The notes under the pieces are model-generated. The model had not been told where the DNA came from. It was given only the letters and a program-made list of their open reading frames with translations, and ran no database searches. A program made the translations under genes and the position numbers. A DNA stretch of 20,463 nt from Pseudomonadota bacterium (GTDB lineage: Bacteria; Pseudomonadota; Alphaproteobacteria; Rhizobiales; Xanthobacteraceae), in contig JAEYAU010000202.1 in NCBI GenBank assembly GCA_023404705.1, forward strand, positions 1-20,463, written 5' to 3'. This document shows positions 8,160-14,556 of the stretch, piece by piece (within the stretch, counting starts at the first letter, position 1; each line of letters begins with the position of its first letter).

Positions 8160-8237
8160 CTAGTGCCGCCGATTTGAAGTTCCTGCAGCGTCCGCTGCAA
8201 GCTCATCCAGGAACTTCAAATCGATAAGCGGCACTAG
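8160..8237. repeat. Long imperfect palindrome 1 (CTAG-bounded, 26-bp stem with 4-nt bulge)
   Basis: The left arm 8160-8185 and right arm 8208-8237 are exact reverse complements over 10 + 16 bp, interrupted only by four extra bases (ATAA, 8224-8227) in the right arm. Both ends are CTAGTGCCGC or its complement. The 22-nt loop region contains a second perfect dyad, TGCAGCG-tc-CGCTGCA (8184-8199), so the transcript could fold as a long hairpin with a compact tip. It contains no ORF. It lies 25 bp upstream of hldD. Together with palindrome 2 it resembles an intergenic repeat pair (BIME- or MITE-like). Family membership cannot be verified from one locus. Confidence 0.9.
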
Positions 8238-8251
8238 CCTGAACATGACTG

Positions 8252-8327
8252 CTAGTGCCCTGATGCTTCCGAAGTTCGTGACTGAGGGTGATGCGACGTT
8301 TCACGAACTTCGGAAGCGGGCACTAGC
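8252..8327. repeat. Long imperfect palindrome 2 (CTAG-bounded, 26-bp stem with 4-nt bulge)
   Basis: The arms 8252-8281 and 8301-8326 pair perfectly over 9 + 17 bp except for four extra bases (TGAT, 8261-8264), this time in the left arm. One more flanking pair, G8251 with C8327, extends the stem. Like palindrome 1 it starts CTAGTGCC and has a GAAGTTC core in the inner stem, but the rest of the stem sequence differs while remaining paired. A 14-bp spacer separates the two. The bulged arms face each other, so the elements are in opposite orientation. Confidence 0.9.
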
Positions 8328-8510
8328 CCCGGCACCCCCGGGCCATCCTTTGCCCCAGACCGGAAACCGGCGCAACATAAGGAGCCGGCGGAACCCGGGA
8401 TGGGGTGGGGTTCAGCCGGGCTGGACAGGGGAATTCCCGGCGTGTAACCGCCCGGGACGCAGCGAAAATCCGCCGACCTATAAAGAACGAATCGCAATCC
8501 GCTTCATAGA

Positions 8511-9563
8511 ATGAACGAAAGTTCACACCAAGGATTCGATGCCCAGGATCGCCGCCCGATCCTGATCGTGCCCTATATGTGGATCGGCGATTTCGTCCGC
8601 TGCCATTCGGTCGTGAAGGTGCTCAAGCAGCGTTTCCCGGACAGGCCGGTCGACGTCCTTTCCACCAGCCTGTGCGCCCCCCTCGCTGACTATATGCCGG
8701 GCGTGCGCCGCGCCGTGGTCGTCGACCTGCCGCGCAAGCGGCTGGCGCTCCGTCAGCATGCGGCGCTGGCCGCGCGCCTGCGCCAGGAGGGCTACGGCTC
8801 GGCGCTCATCATGCCGCGGACCTGGAAATCCGCGCTCGCGCCCTGGCTCGCCGGCATTCCGGAGCGGACCGGCTTCGCGGGCGAGGCCCGCTTCGTGCTG
8901 CTCAATGATTTGCGTTGGGGCGAGCGCAAGCTGCCCCGCATGGTCGACCGCTGCGGCGCGCTCGCCCTGCCGGCCGATGCGGCCGTGCCGAAGGACTGGC
9001 CCCTGCCCGAGCTGCGCGTCCCGACCGAGGAGATCGTGGCCTGGCGCGCGCGCCTGGGGCTCGGCCAGGGGCCGGTCGTCGCGCTCGCACCGGGTGCGGT
9101 CGGTCCCTCGAAGCGCTGGCACGCCTATGCGGAGCTGGCGCAGCGGCTGGTCGGTCAGGGCCTCGCCGTCTGGGTGCTGGGCGGGCCCGGCGAGTCGGAG
9201 GCCGCGCAGGAGATCGTCCGCGCGGCCGGCCCGCAGGCGCGCGATCTCACTGGCACGGATCTGCGCAACGCCATCCTGGCGCTTGCGGCCGCTGACGTCG
9301 CGGTCTCGAACGATTCGGGTCTGCTGCATGTGGCGGCCGCCGCCGGCACGCCCTCGGTCGGCATCTTCGGCCCGACCAGCCCGTGGCACTGGGCGCCGCT
9401 CAATCCACTCGCCGCCGTGATGGAGACGCGGACCATCGTGGAGTGCCGTCCCTGCCACAAGCCGGTCTGCCGCTACGGCCATCACCGCTGCATGCGGGAG
9501 CTCGCGGTGGACGACGTGCTGGCCGCGACGCAGCGCGCGCTCGCGGCGCTGCCGGCTCAGTAA
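8511..9563 (+). CDS. waaF: ADP-heptose:LPS heptosyltransferase II
   Basis: This 350-residue GT9 enzyme adds the second L,D-heptose to the inner core at the cytoplasmic membrane. The N-terminal ILIVPYMWIGDFVRCHSVVK is the WaaF-type acceptor loop with the catalytic Asp. SKRWHAYAELAQRL precedes the ADP-binding C-terminal half, which has SNDSGLLHVAAAAGTPSVGI and FGPTSPWHWAPL. The end has CRPCHKPVCRYGHHRCM, the Cys-rich tail typical of WaaF, and HHRCMREL separates it from WaaC. The start is ATG 8511. There is no Shine-Dalgarno, and bases 8512-8525 form a small hairpin with a GAAA loop. No other start codon lies between it and the conserved core. It converges with waaC and overlaps it by 7 bp. Confidence 0.92.
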   Translation: MNESSHQGFDAQDRRPILIVPYMWIGDFVRCHSVVKVLKQRFPDRPVDVLSTSLCAPLADYMPGVRRAVVVDLPRKRLALRQHAALAARLRQEGYGSALIMPRTWKSALAPWLAGIPERTGFAGEARFVLLNDLRWGERKLPRMVDRCGALALPADAAVPKDWPLPELRVPTEEIVAWRARLGLGQGPVVALAPGAVGPSKRWHAYAELAQRLVGQGLAVWVLGGPGESEAAQEIVRAAGPQARDLTGTDLRNAILALAAADVAVSNDSGLLHVAAAAGTPSVGIFGPTSPWHWAPLNPLAAVMETRTIVECRPCHKPVCRYGHHRCMRELAVDDVLAATQRALAALPAQ

Positions 9564-10510
9564 GCGCCGAGGCTTTCGGCCGCTGTCAGCACCTCCGCGA
9601 CATCTGGCGTCGCGCCGCTCTGTCCCAGCACGCGCATGGGCCCTGCGCCTTGCGGTCCATAGAGTCCCGGATCGGTGCCGACGAACACCGCGACCAGCGG
9701 CACCTGAAGTGCCGCCGCGAGATGCATGAGCCCGGTATCGACGCCGACCACGAGCGACGCGCCGGCGATCAGCCGCGCCACATCATCGAGCGGACGTCGC
9801 TCCGGTACATGCGCGCGCGGCACCGCTGCGGCGATGCGCTCGCTGCGCTTGCGCTCCTCCTCGCTGCCCCATGGCACGACGACCTCGAGCCCGCGCGCCG
9901 CGAGCTCTTGGCCGAGACCGATCCAGTGCGCCTCGGGCCATTCCTTCTCGGCTCGCGCGGTGGCATGCAGCAGCACGGCGTAACGTTCGCCACCCGGCGT
10001 CGCGAGCCGCGCGCGATCGAGCCCGAAGTCGACCGGTCCCTGCGGCGCATAGCCGAGCGCCAATCCGGTGAGCGCGCGATTGCGCGTCACCGCATGCAGG
10101 CCGCGGTCCACCCGATGATGCACGCCGTAGAACCAGGATGCCGCCTTCTCACGCACGCTGCCGCGGCCATAACCATGCCGCTCGCCGCGCGCGAGCCGCG
10201 CGATCACGGCGGAGCGGAAGAGCCCTTGCGTATCGACGATCACGTCGTAGCGCTTCTCGCGCAGCGCACGCGTGAAGGCGCGCACCTCGCGCCAGGTGCC
10301 GGCATCGAGCAGCGCCTTGCGCCAGCGCCGCGAGGCGACCGGGATCACCTCATCCACCAAGGGGTGCAACCGCACCAGCGGCGCATAGTCCTCCTCGACC
10401 ATCCAGCTCAGGCGCGCGTCCGGCCGGTGCCGGCGCGCCTCGGTGACGGCCGGCATATGGTGAATCACGTCACCCAGCGAGGACGTCTTGATGAAAAGGA
10501 TGTCGGACAT
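9557..10510 (-). CDS. waaC: LPS heptosyltransferase I
   Basis: This 317-residue GT9 enzyme transfers the first L,D-heptose onto Kdo. The N-terminus MSDILFIKTSSLGDVIHHMP is diagnostic of WaaC, with the catalytic-type Asp13. The mid-protein HATARAEKEWPEAHW segment corresponds to the WaaC phosphate-binding T-x-x-K-x-WP region, and VVGVDTGLMHLAAALQVPLV forms the ADP-heptose site. The length matches the family (about 320). The start is ATG 10510; a longer in-frame extension to 10582 has no similarity to the family and runs into the promoter region. There is no Shine-Dalgarno before the ATG. Its 3' end overlaps the convergent waaF by 7 bp. It is divergent from galE across 117 bp. Confidence 0.93.
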   Translation of the reverse strand: MSDILFIKTSSLGDVIHHMPAVTEARRHRPDARLSWMVEEDYAPLVRLHPLVDEVIPVASRRWRKALLDAGTWREVRAFTRALREKRYDVIVDTQGLFRSAVIARLARGERHGYGRGSVREKAASWFYGVHHRVDRGLHAVTRNRALTGLALGYAPQGPVDFGLDRARLATPGGERYAVLLHATARAEKEWPEAHWIGLGQELAARGLEVVVPWGSEEERKRSERIAAAVPRAHVPERRPLDDVARLIAGASLVVGVDTGLMHLAAALQVPLVAVFVGTDPGLYGPQGAGPMRVLGQSGATPDVAEVLTAAESLGAY

Positions 10511-10627
10511 GGGCTGGCCGCTAATATACGTCCCGTCATCCCTTGTCACCGAGGTCTGGAGAGCTCCTAACCTGTTCTTCATCCCTGCGGCCGTAAAACC
10601 CCGGCGGGTTTCACAGGCGAGCTAGTC
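10511..10627. promoter_or_regulatory. Divergent waaC/galE intergenic region with candidate promoter
   Basis: Reading leftward toward waaC there is a -10-like TATATT (10523-10528) and a -35-like GTGACA (10544-10549), but the spacing is a short 15 bp. Transcription from it would begin only a few bases before the waaC ATG, giving an almost leaderless mRNA, which agrees with the missing Shine-Dalgarno. Toward galE, a 6-bp perfect hairpin AAACCC-CGGC-GGGTTT (10596-10611) lies 16 nt before the start. Motif matches are weak. Confidence 0.3.
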
Positions 10628-11614
10628 ATGACGGTCCTGGTCACCGGCGGCGCCGGCTATATCGGAAGCCATATGGTCTACGCGCTCGTCGCTGCGGGCG
10701 AGCGCGTGGTCGTGCTCGACAACCTGACGACCGGCTTCGACTGGGCGGTCGCCTCCGAGGCCGAGCTCGTCGTCGGCGAGACCGGAGACCAGGAGCTGGT
10801 GACGCGCGTGCTCACCGAGCGCAAGATCGACGCCATTATTCATTTCGCGGCGTCGATCGTGGTGCCGGACTCGGTCGCCGAGCCGCTGCGCTACTACAAG
10901 AACAACACCGTCAATTCCCGCGCGCTCATGGAGTGCGCCGTGAAGAGCGGGGTGAAGCACTTCATCTTTTCGTCCACGGCCGCCGTCTACGGCAATCCGG
11001 CGCGCGTGCCGGTCACCGAGGACGAGCCGCTCACGCCCATGTCGCCCTACGGCTCGTCCAAGCTGATGACCGAGGTGATGCTGCGCGACACCGGCATCGC
11101 GCATGGGCTCGGTCACGTGATCCTGCGCTACTTCAATGTCGCGGGCGCCGACCCGGCGCTGCGCACCGGACAATCGACCAAGGGCGCGACGCATCTGATC
11201 AAGGTCGCGGTCGAGACCGCGCTCGGCCTGCGCTCGCACATGTCGGTGTTCGGCACCGACTACGCGACGCCGGACGGCACCTGCATCCGCGACTACATCC
11301 ATGTCAGCGATCTCGTCAGCGCGCATCTCGATGCGCTCGCGCATCTGCGCCGTGGCGGGGAGTCGCTCACGCTCAACTGCGGCTACGGCCGCGGCTTCTC
11401 GGTCCTCGAGGTGATCGACACCGTGAAGAAGGTCTCCGGCGTCGACTTCAAGGTCGAGGTCGGCCCGCGCCGTCCCGGCGATCCGGCGCAGATCGTCGCC
11501 GCCTCCGATCGCGCCCGCGCGCTCATCGGCTGGAAGCCGAAGCTCGACGACCTCGAGACCATCGCGTCCCACGCGCTCGCCTGGGAGCGCAAGCTGATGA
11601 CCCGCAACCGCTGA
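10628..11614 (+). CDS. galE: UDP-glucose 4-epimerase
   Basis: This 328-residue extended-SDR epimerase interconverts UDP-glucose and UDP-galactose in the cytosol. The NAD-binding LVTGGAGYIGSH (4-15), IHFAASIVVPDSV, FSSTAAVYG (114-122) and YGSSK (141-145, catalytic Tyr-Lys) are all GalE hallmarks. So are LRYFNVAGADPALRTGQ and DGTCIRDYIHVSDL further on. The length matches the family (about 330-340). Only a weak purine stretch precedes ATG 10628. Its position between waaC and the ABC exporter suggests it feeds galactose to the LPS core or O-chain rather than serving a Leloir catabolic operon, as no galK or galT is present. Confidence 0.94.
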   Translation: MTVLVTGGAGYIGSHMVYALVAAGERVVVLDNLTTGFDWAVASEAELVVGETGDQELVTRVLTERKIDAIIHFAASIVVPDSVAEPLRYYKNNTVNSRALMECAVKSGVKHFIFSSTAAVYGNPARVPVTEDEPLTPMSPYGSSKLMTEVMLRDTGIAHGLGHVILRYFNVAGADPALRTGQSTKGATHLIKVAVETALGLRSHMSVFGTDYATPDGTCIRDYIHVSDLVSAHLDALAHLRRGGESLTLNCGYGRGFSVLEVIDTVKKVSGVDFKVEVGPRRPGDPAQIVAASDRARALIGWKPKLDDLETIASHALAWERKLMTRNR

Positions 11615-11662
11615 ATTCCTACGGCGGCTCTACAGCCCAGGGCTGCGATTTGACTTGAAAAC

Positions 11663-11687
11663 CCCGTCCTGGCCGGGCAGGAACGGG
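11663..11687. terminator. GC-rich hairpin after galE
   Basis: CCCGTCCTG pairs with CAGGAACGGG (one bulged A) around a GCCGGG loop, 49 bp after the galE stop. There is no T run, so it may be an attenuating hairpin or mRNA 3' stabiliser rather than a classical terminator. A second small dyad, CCGAGC/GCTCG(A)CGG, lies right before the ABC-transporter start (about 11716-11735). Confidence 0.3.
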
Positions 11688-11742
11688 CCAGCGGCGCCAT
11701 GTCGGCCCGCGATGCCCGAGCGTCATGCTCGACGGGTTGTGA

Positions 11743-13548
11743 ATGCCGAAGTTCCAGTCGCTCTTCGCTGATCCATATGGCACGCCCGCGATGGTGCGCC
11801 GGCTGCTCACCGAGCATGCCTTCGCGCATCGCCGGCTCTATGTGATCGCGTTCGTGCTGATGGGCGTGTCCGCGGGAGCGACCGCGCTCTCGACCTATCT
11901 GCTCGGCGACATCATCAACCAGGCTTATGTGCATCGCAATTTCGCGGGCATCGTTGCGGTCGGCCTCTTGTCGATTGCGGTCTTCGTCGTGCGCGGCGTC
12001 GCCACATACGGTCATGCGGTGCTGCTCTCGCGCATCGCCAACAAGGTGGTGGCGAGCAACCAGCGCCAGCTCTTCGACAAGCTGCTGAAGGAAGACCTCG
12101 GCTTCTTCGCCAACCGGCACTCCTCCGAGTTCATCGCGCGCCTTACCACCGGCGCGACCTCCGCCAGCGCCGCGCTCAACCTGCTGATCACCGCGGTCGG
12201 CCGCGACCTCTTCACGGTCATCGGCCTGCTCACCGTGATGCTGGTGCAGGATCCGATCATCTGCCTGATCACGTTGATCGTCGTGCCGCCGGCGCTGATC
12301 GTGCTGCGCAAGCTGATCCGCCGCATCCGCTCGATCGCCAAGAAGCAGTTCGACTTCAACGCCGGCATCATCGAGACCATGCAGGAGGCCCTGCAGGGCA
12401 TCCGCGTCGTCAAGGCCTTCACGCTCGAGGACGAGATGAAGCGCCGCCTCGATTCGAGCGTCAGCAACATCGAGAGCGAGTCGAACAAGTGGGCGCGCGT
12501 CGCCAATCGCGCGAGCCCGCTGATGGAGACGCTCGGCGGCATGGCGATCGCCGGCGCCATCATCTACGGCGGCTACCGCGTGGTCGAGACCGGCGCGACC
12601 CCGGGCGAGTTCTTCTCCTTCATCGCGGCCTTCCTGCTGGCACTGCCGCCCGCGAAACATCTCGCGCGCCTCAACATCGAGCTCAACAGCCACCTGATCG
12701 GCGTGCGCGTGCTGTTCGAGATCCTCGACAATCCGGCGGGCGAGCCGGACGACTCCAACAAGCCGGCGCTCGCGCTCACGGATGCGCGCGTCGAGTTCGC
12801 GGATGTCCGCTTCGCCTATCGCACCGACGAACCCGTGCTCCACGGCATGAGCTTCGTCGCCGAGCCCGGCAAGACGACGGCGCTGGTCGGCCCCTCGGGC
12901 GGCGGCAAGTCCACCGTGCTGAGCCTGATCCTGCGCTTCTACGAGATTGGTTCGGGCGCGATCACCATCGACGGGCAGAACATCGCCGGCATCTCACGCG
13001 GCTCGCTGCGCCGGCAGATCGCCTTCGTCGGCCAGAACGTGCATCTCTTCCGCGGCACCGTGCGCGACAACATCCTGCTCGGCAAGCTCGGTGCCAGCGA
13101 GGCCGAGATCGTCGCGGCCGCCAAGGCCGCGCATGCGCACGACTTCATCATGGGCTTCCCGGCCGGCTACGACACGCAAGTGGGCGAGCACGGCTTCCAG
13201 CTCTCAGGCGGCCAGCGCCAGCGCATCTCGATCGCACGCGCGCTCATCAAGGACGCGCCGATCATCCTGCTCGACGAGGCGACCGCGGCGCTCGACTCCG
13301 AGTCCGAGCGTCACGTGCAGGAGGCGATCGCCGAGCTCTGCAAGGGCCGCACCACCATCGTGATCGCGCACCGCCTCTCCACCGTGATGCATGCCGACCG
13401 CATCCTGGTGGTGGAAGCCGGCCAGATCGTCGAGTCCGGCCGGCACGAGGAGCTGCTGCGCAAGGGCGGCCGCTACGCCTCCTTCTATCGGCTGCAGCTG
13501 CGCGACCAGGATCACGCGCCGGTCGCCGAGATCGCCGCCCTGCGCTGA
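11743..13548 (+). CDS. MsbA-like ABC exporter (fused permease and ATPase)
   Basis: This 601-residue half-transporter has a type I exporter fold. The membrane domain spans residues 30-310, with about six hydrophobic segments (near 32-54, 68-86, 145-168, 170-188, 262-281 and 286-303). The nucleotide-binding domain is complete: Walker A GPSGGGKST (383-391), Q-loop Gln431, signature LSGGQRQR (487-494), Walker B IILLDEAT (507-514) and H-loop His543. It would act as a homodimer. Length and order match MsbA (about 582), the ATP-driven flippase for lipid A-core, and the LPS neighbourhood supports that. However, no lpxK or waaA is adjacent, so export of another lipid-linked glycan is possible. The start ATG 11743 lacks a clear Shine-Dalgarno; no better start preserves the N-terminus. 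Confidence 0.85.
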   Translation: MPKFQSLFADPYGTPAMVRRLLTEHAFAHRRLYVIAFVLMGVSAGATALSTYLLGDIINQAYVHRNFAGIVAVGLLSIAVFVVRGVATYGHAVLLSRIANKVVASNQRQLFDKLLKEDLGFFANRHSSEFIARLTTGATSASAALNLLITAVGRDLFTVIGLLTVMLVQDPIICLITLIVVPPALIVLRKLIRRIRSIAKKQFDFNAGIIETMQEALQGIRVVKAFTLEDEMKRRLDSSVSNIESESNKWARVANRASPLMETLGGMAIAGAIIYGGYRVVETGATPGEFFSFIAAFLLALPPAKHLARLNIELNSHLIGVRVLFEILDNPAGEPDDSNKPALALTDARVEFADVRFAYRTDEPVLHGMSFVAEPGKTTALVGPSGGGKSTVLSLILRFYEIGSGAITIDGQNIAGISRGSLRRQIAFVGQNVHLFRGTVRDNILLGKLGASEAEIVAAAKAAHAHDFIMGFPAGYDTQVGEHGFQLSGGQRQRISIARALIKDAPIILLDEATAALDSESERHVQEAIAELCKGRTTIVIAHRLSTVMHADRILVVEAGQIVESGRHEELLRKGGRYASFYRLQLRDQDHAPVAEIAALR

Positions 13549-13588
13549 GCGCGCCGCGCGCTCCTGCCATCACATGACAGTGTGGTGG
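13547..13588. terminator. Two consecutive hairpins after the ABC transporter
   Basis: GAGCGCG-CCG-CGCGCTC (13547-13563) overlaps the TGA stop of the transporter gene. It is followed at once by CCATCACA-tgacag-TGTGGTGG (13567-13588), which pairs fully with one G-U wobble. There is no T run. They mark the end of the LPS block and may stop or stabilise the transcript. Confidence 0.35.
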
Positions 13589-13686
13589 CCTAATGGGTCG
13601 GAACCCCTCTTCGTCCGCGCCGGTTGACCCCGTACACCCCACGGCCGAAATTCAGCGCGTACGGCAGCAGATTGCCGAGGTGCCAC

Positions 13687-14529
13687 ATGGAGATGACGAC
13701 CCATCGCGAGGGCGGAGGCCTGTCCGTCTACGGGTTCCGCTGCGACGCGGGCCCCGGCGATCCGGCATTCACGGAGTCGCATCGCTGCTCCTCGATCTCC
13801 TATGTGCGCAGCGGCAGCTTCGGCTGTCGCACCCACGCCGGGACCTTCGAGCTTGTCGCCGGCTCCGTGCTCATCGGGCACGCGGGCGACGAGTACATGT
13901 GCACCCACGAGCATGTCTGCGGCGACGAGTGCCTCTCGTTCCAGTTCACGCCCAAGCTGGTCGAGGCGCTCGGCGCCGACACCGCCACCTGGCGCTGCGG
14001 CGCGCTGCCGCCGCTGCCCGAGCTCATGGTGCTCGGCGAGCTCGCGCAATCGGCGGCCGAGGGAGTGAGCGACATCGGCGTCGATGAAGCCGGCCTGCTG
14101 TTCGCCGCAAAATTCATCGAGCTTGTCTCCGGCAAGACGCACAAGCCGGAGCCCGTGCGTTCGCTCGATCGCCGCCGCGCCGTCGAGGCCGCGCTGTTCA
14201 TCGAGACCAACGCGCACGAGCCGATCGATCTCGAGCGCACCGCTTCCGAGACGGGACTCAGCCCGTTCCACTTCCTGCGCATGTTCTCCCGCAGCCTCGG
14301 CGTCACGCCGCATCAGTATCTGCTGCGCGCGCGTCTGCGGCGCGCCGCCCGCCTGCTCGCCGACACGGACCGCCCGATCACCGAGATCGCGCTCGACGTC
14401 GGCTTCGCGGATCTGTCGAACTTCGTCCGCACCTTCCATCGTGTCGCCGGCGTCTCGCCACGAAATTTCCGCGCGGCCGCGAAGGGCGAGCGCAAGATTC
14501 TCCAAGAACGGATGGCGGTCGCATCCTAG
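13687..14529 (+). CDS. AraC-family transcriptional regulator with Cys/His-rich N-terminal domain
   Basis: This 280-residue DNA-binding regulator has the two-helix-turn-helix AraC domain at about residues 175-275. Recognisable parts are LERTASETGLSPFHFLRMFS (first HTH), PHQYLLRARLRRAARLLAD (linker) and ITEIALDVGFADLSNFVRTF (second HTH, with the conserved G-F-x-D-x-S-x-F core), ending VSPRNFR. The N-terminal half is a probable beta-barrel sensor with Cys at 19, 34, 47, 72, 78 and 82 and a clustered CTHEHVCGDEC (72-82), suggestive of a metal- or redox-responsive site. The start is ATG 13687, with GAGG six nt upstream; the longer frame would need TTG 13624. It lies 27 nt before the VOC gene and probably controls the genes that follow, which is inferred from position only. 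Confidence 0.88.
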   Translation: MEMTTHREGGGLSVYGFRCDAGPGDPAFTESHRCSSISYVRSGSFGCRTHAGTFELVAGSVLIGHAGDEYMCTHEHVCGDECLSFQFTPKLVEALGADTATWRCGALPPLPELMVLGELAQSAAEGVSDIGVDEAGLLFAAKFIELVSGKTHKPEPVRSLDRRRAVEAALFIETNAHEPIDLERTASETGLSPFHFLRMFSRSLGVTPHQYLLRARLRRAARLLADTDRPITEIALDVGFADLSNFVRTFHRVAGVSPRNFRAAAKGERKILQERMAVAS

Positions 14530-14532
14530 ATG

Positions 14533-14552
14533 ACCTCCTGAACCCAGGAGGT
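14533..14552 (+). promoter_or_regulatory. Hairpin sequestering the Shine-Dalgarno of the VOC gene
   Basis: ACCTCCTG (14533-14540) and CAGGAGGT (14545-14552) are a perfect 8-bp inverted repeat with an AACC loop. The right arm contains the AGGAGG ribosome binding site of the gene starting at 14557, and the left arm contains a CCTCC anti-Shine-Dalgarno. It fills most of the 27-nt gap after the AraC stop. In mRNA it would hide the ribosome binding site unless melted, bound, or unwound by ribosomes finishing the araC-type gene. Confidence 0.6.
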
Positions 14553-14556
14553 TGTC

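Larger units (their letters stand above)
8136..8510. other. 375-bp divergent intergenic region between hldD and waaF
   Basis: This is the longest gap without a gene. It holds a perfect 12-bp palindrome (8144-8155) next to hldD, then the two long CTAG-bounded inverted repeats (8160-8237 and 8252-8327). A GC-rich stretch follows (8328-8460), then a short A-rich stretch before waaF. A TATAAA at 8479-8484 is a possible -10 for waaF, but I see no matching -35. The two overlapping short frames across this region merely read through the palindromes, have no recognisable protein and are not called. The divergent LPS operons make this the obvious place for promoters on both strands. Confidence 0.7.

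Noticed and set aside
8160..8327. CRISPR array or tRNA-like structure
   Set aside because: There are only two units, they are long palindromes rather than repeats with unique spacers, and no cas genes or cloverleaf with anticodon arm can be drawn.
8245..8514. Short frames on both strands across the palindrome region
   Set aside because: They have no Shine-Dalgarno and their sequence is dictated by the inverted repeats, with no protein motif.
11383..12843. 486-residue minus-strand frame opposite galE and the ABC exporter
   Set aside because: It is an antisense shadow of two well-supported genes. Its low-complexity acidic/His-rich composition is what the complement of their codon usage gives.
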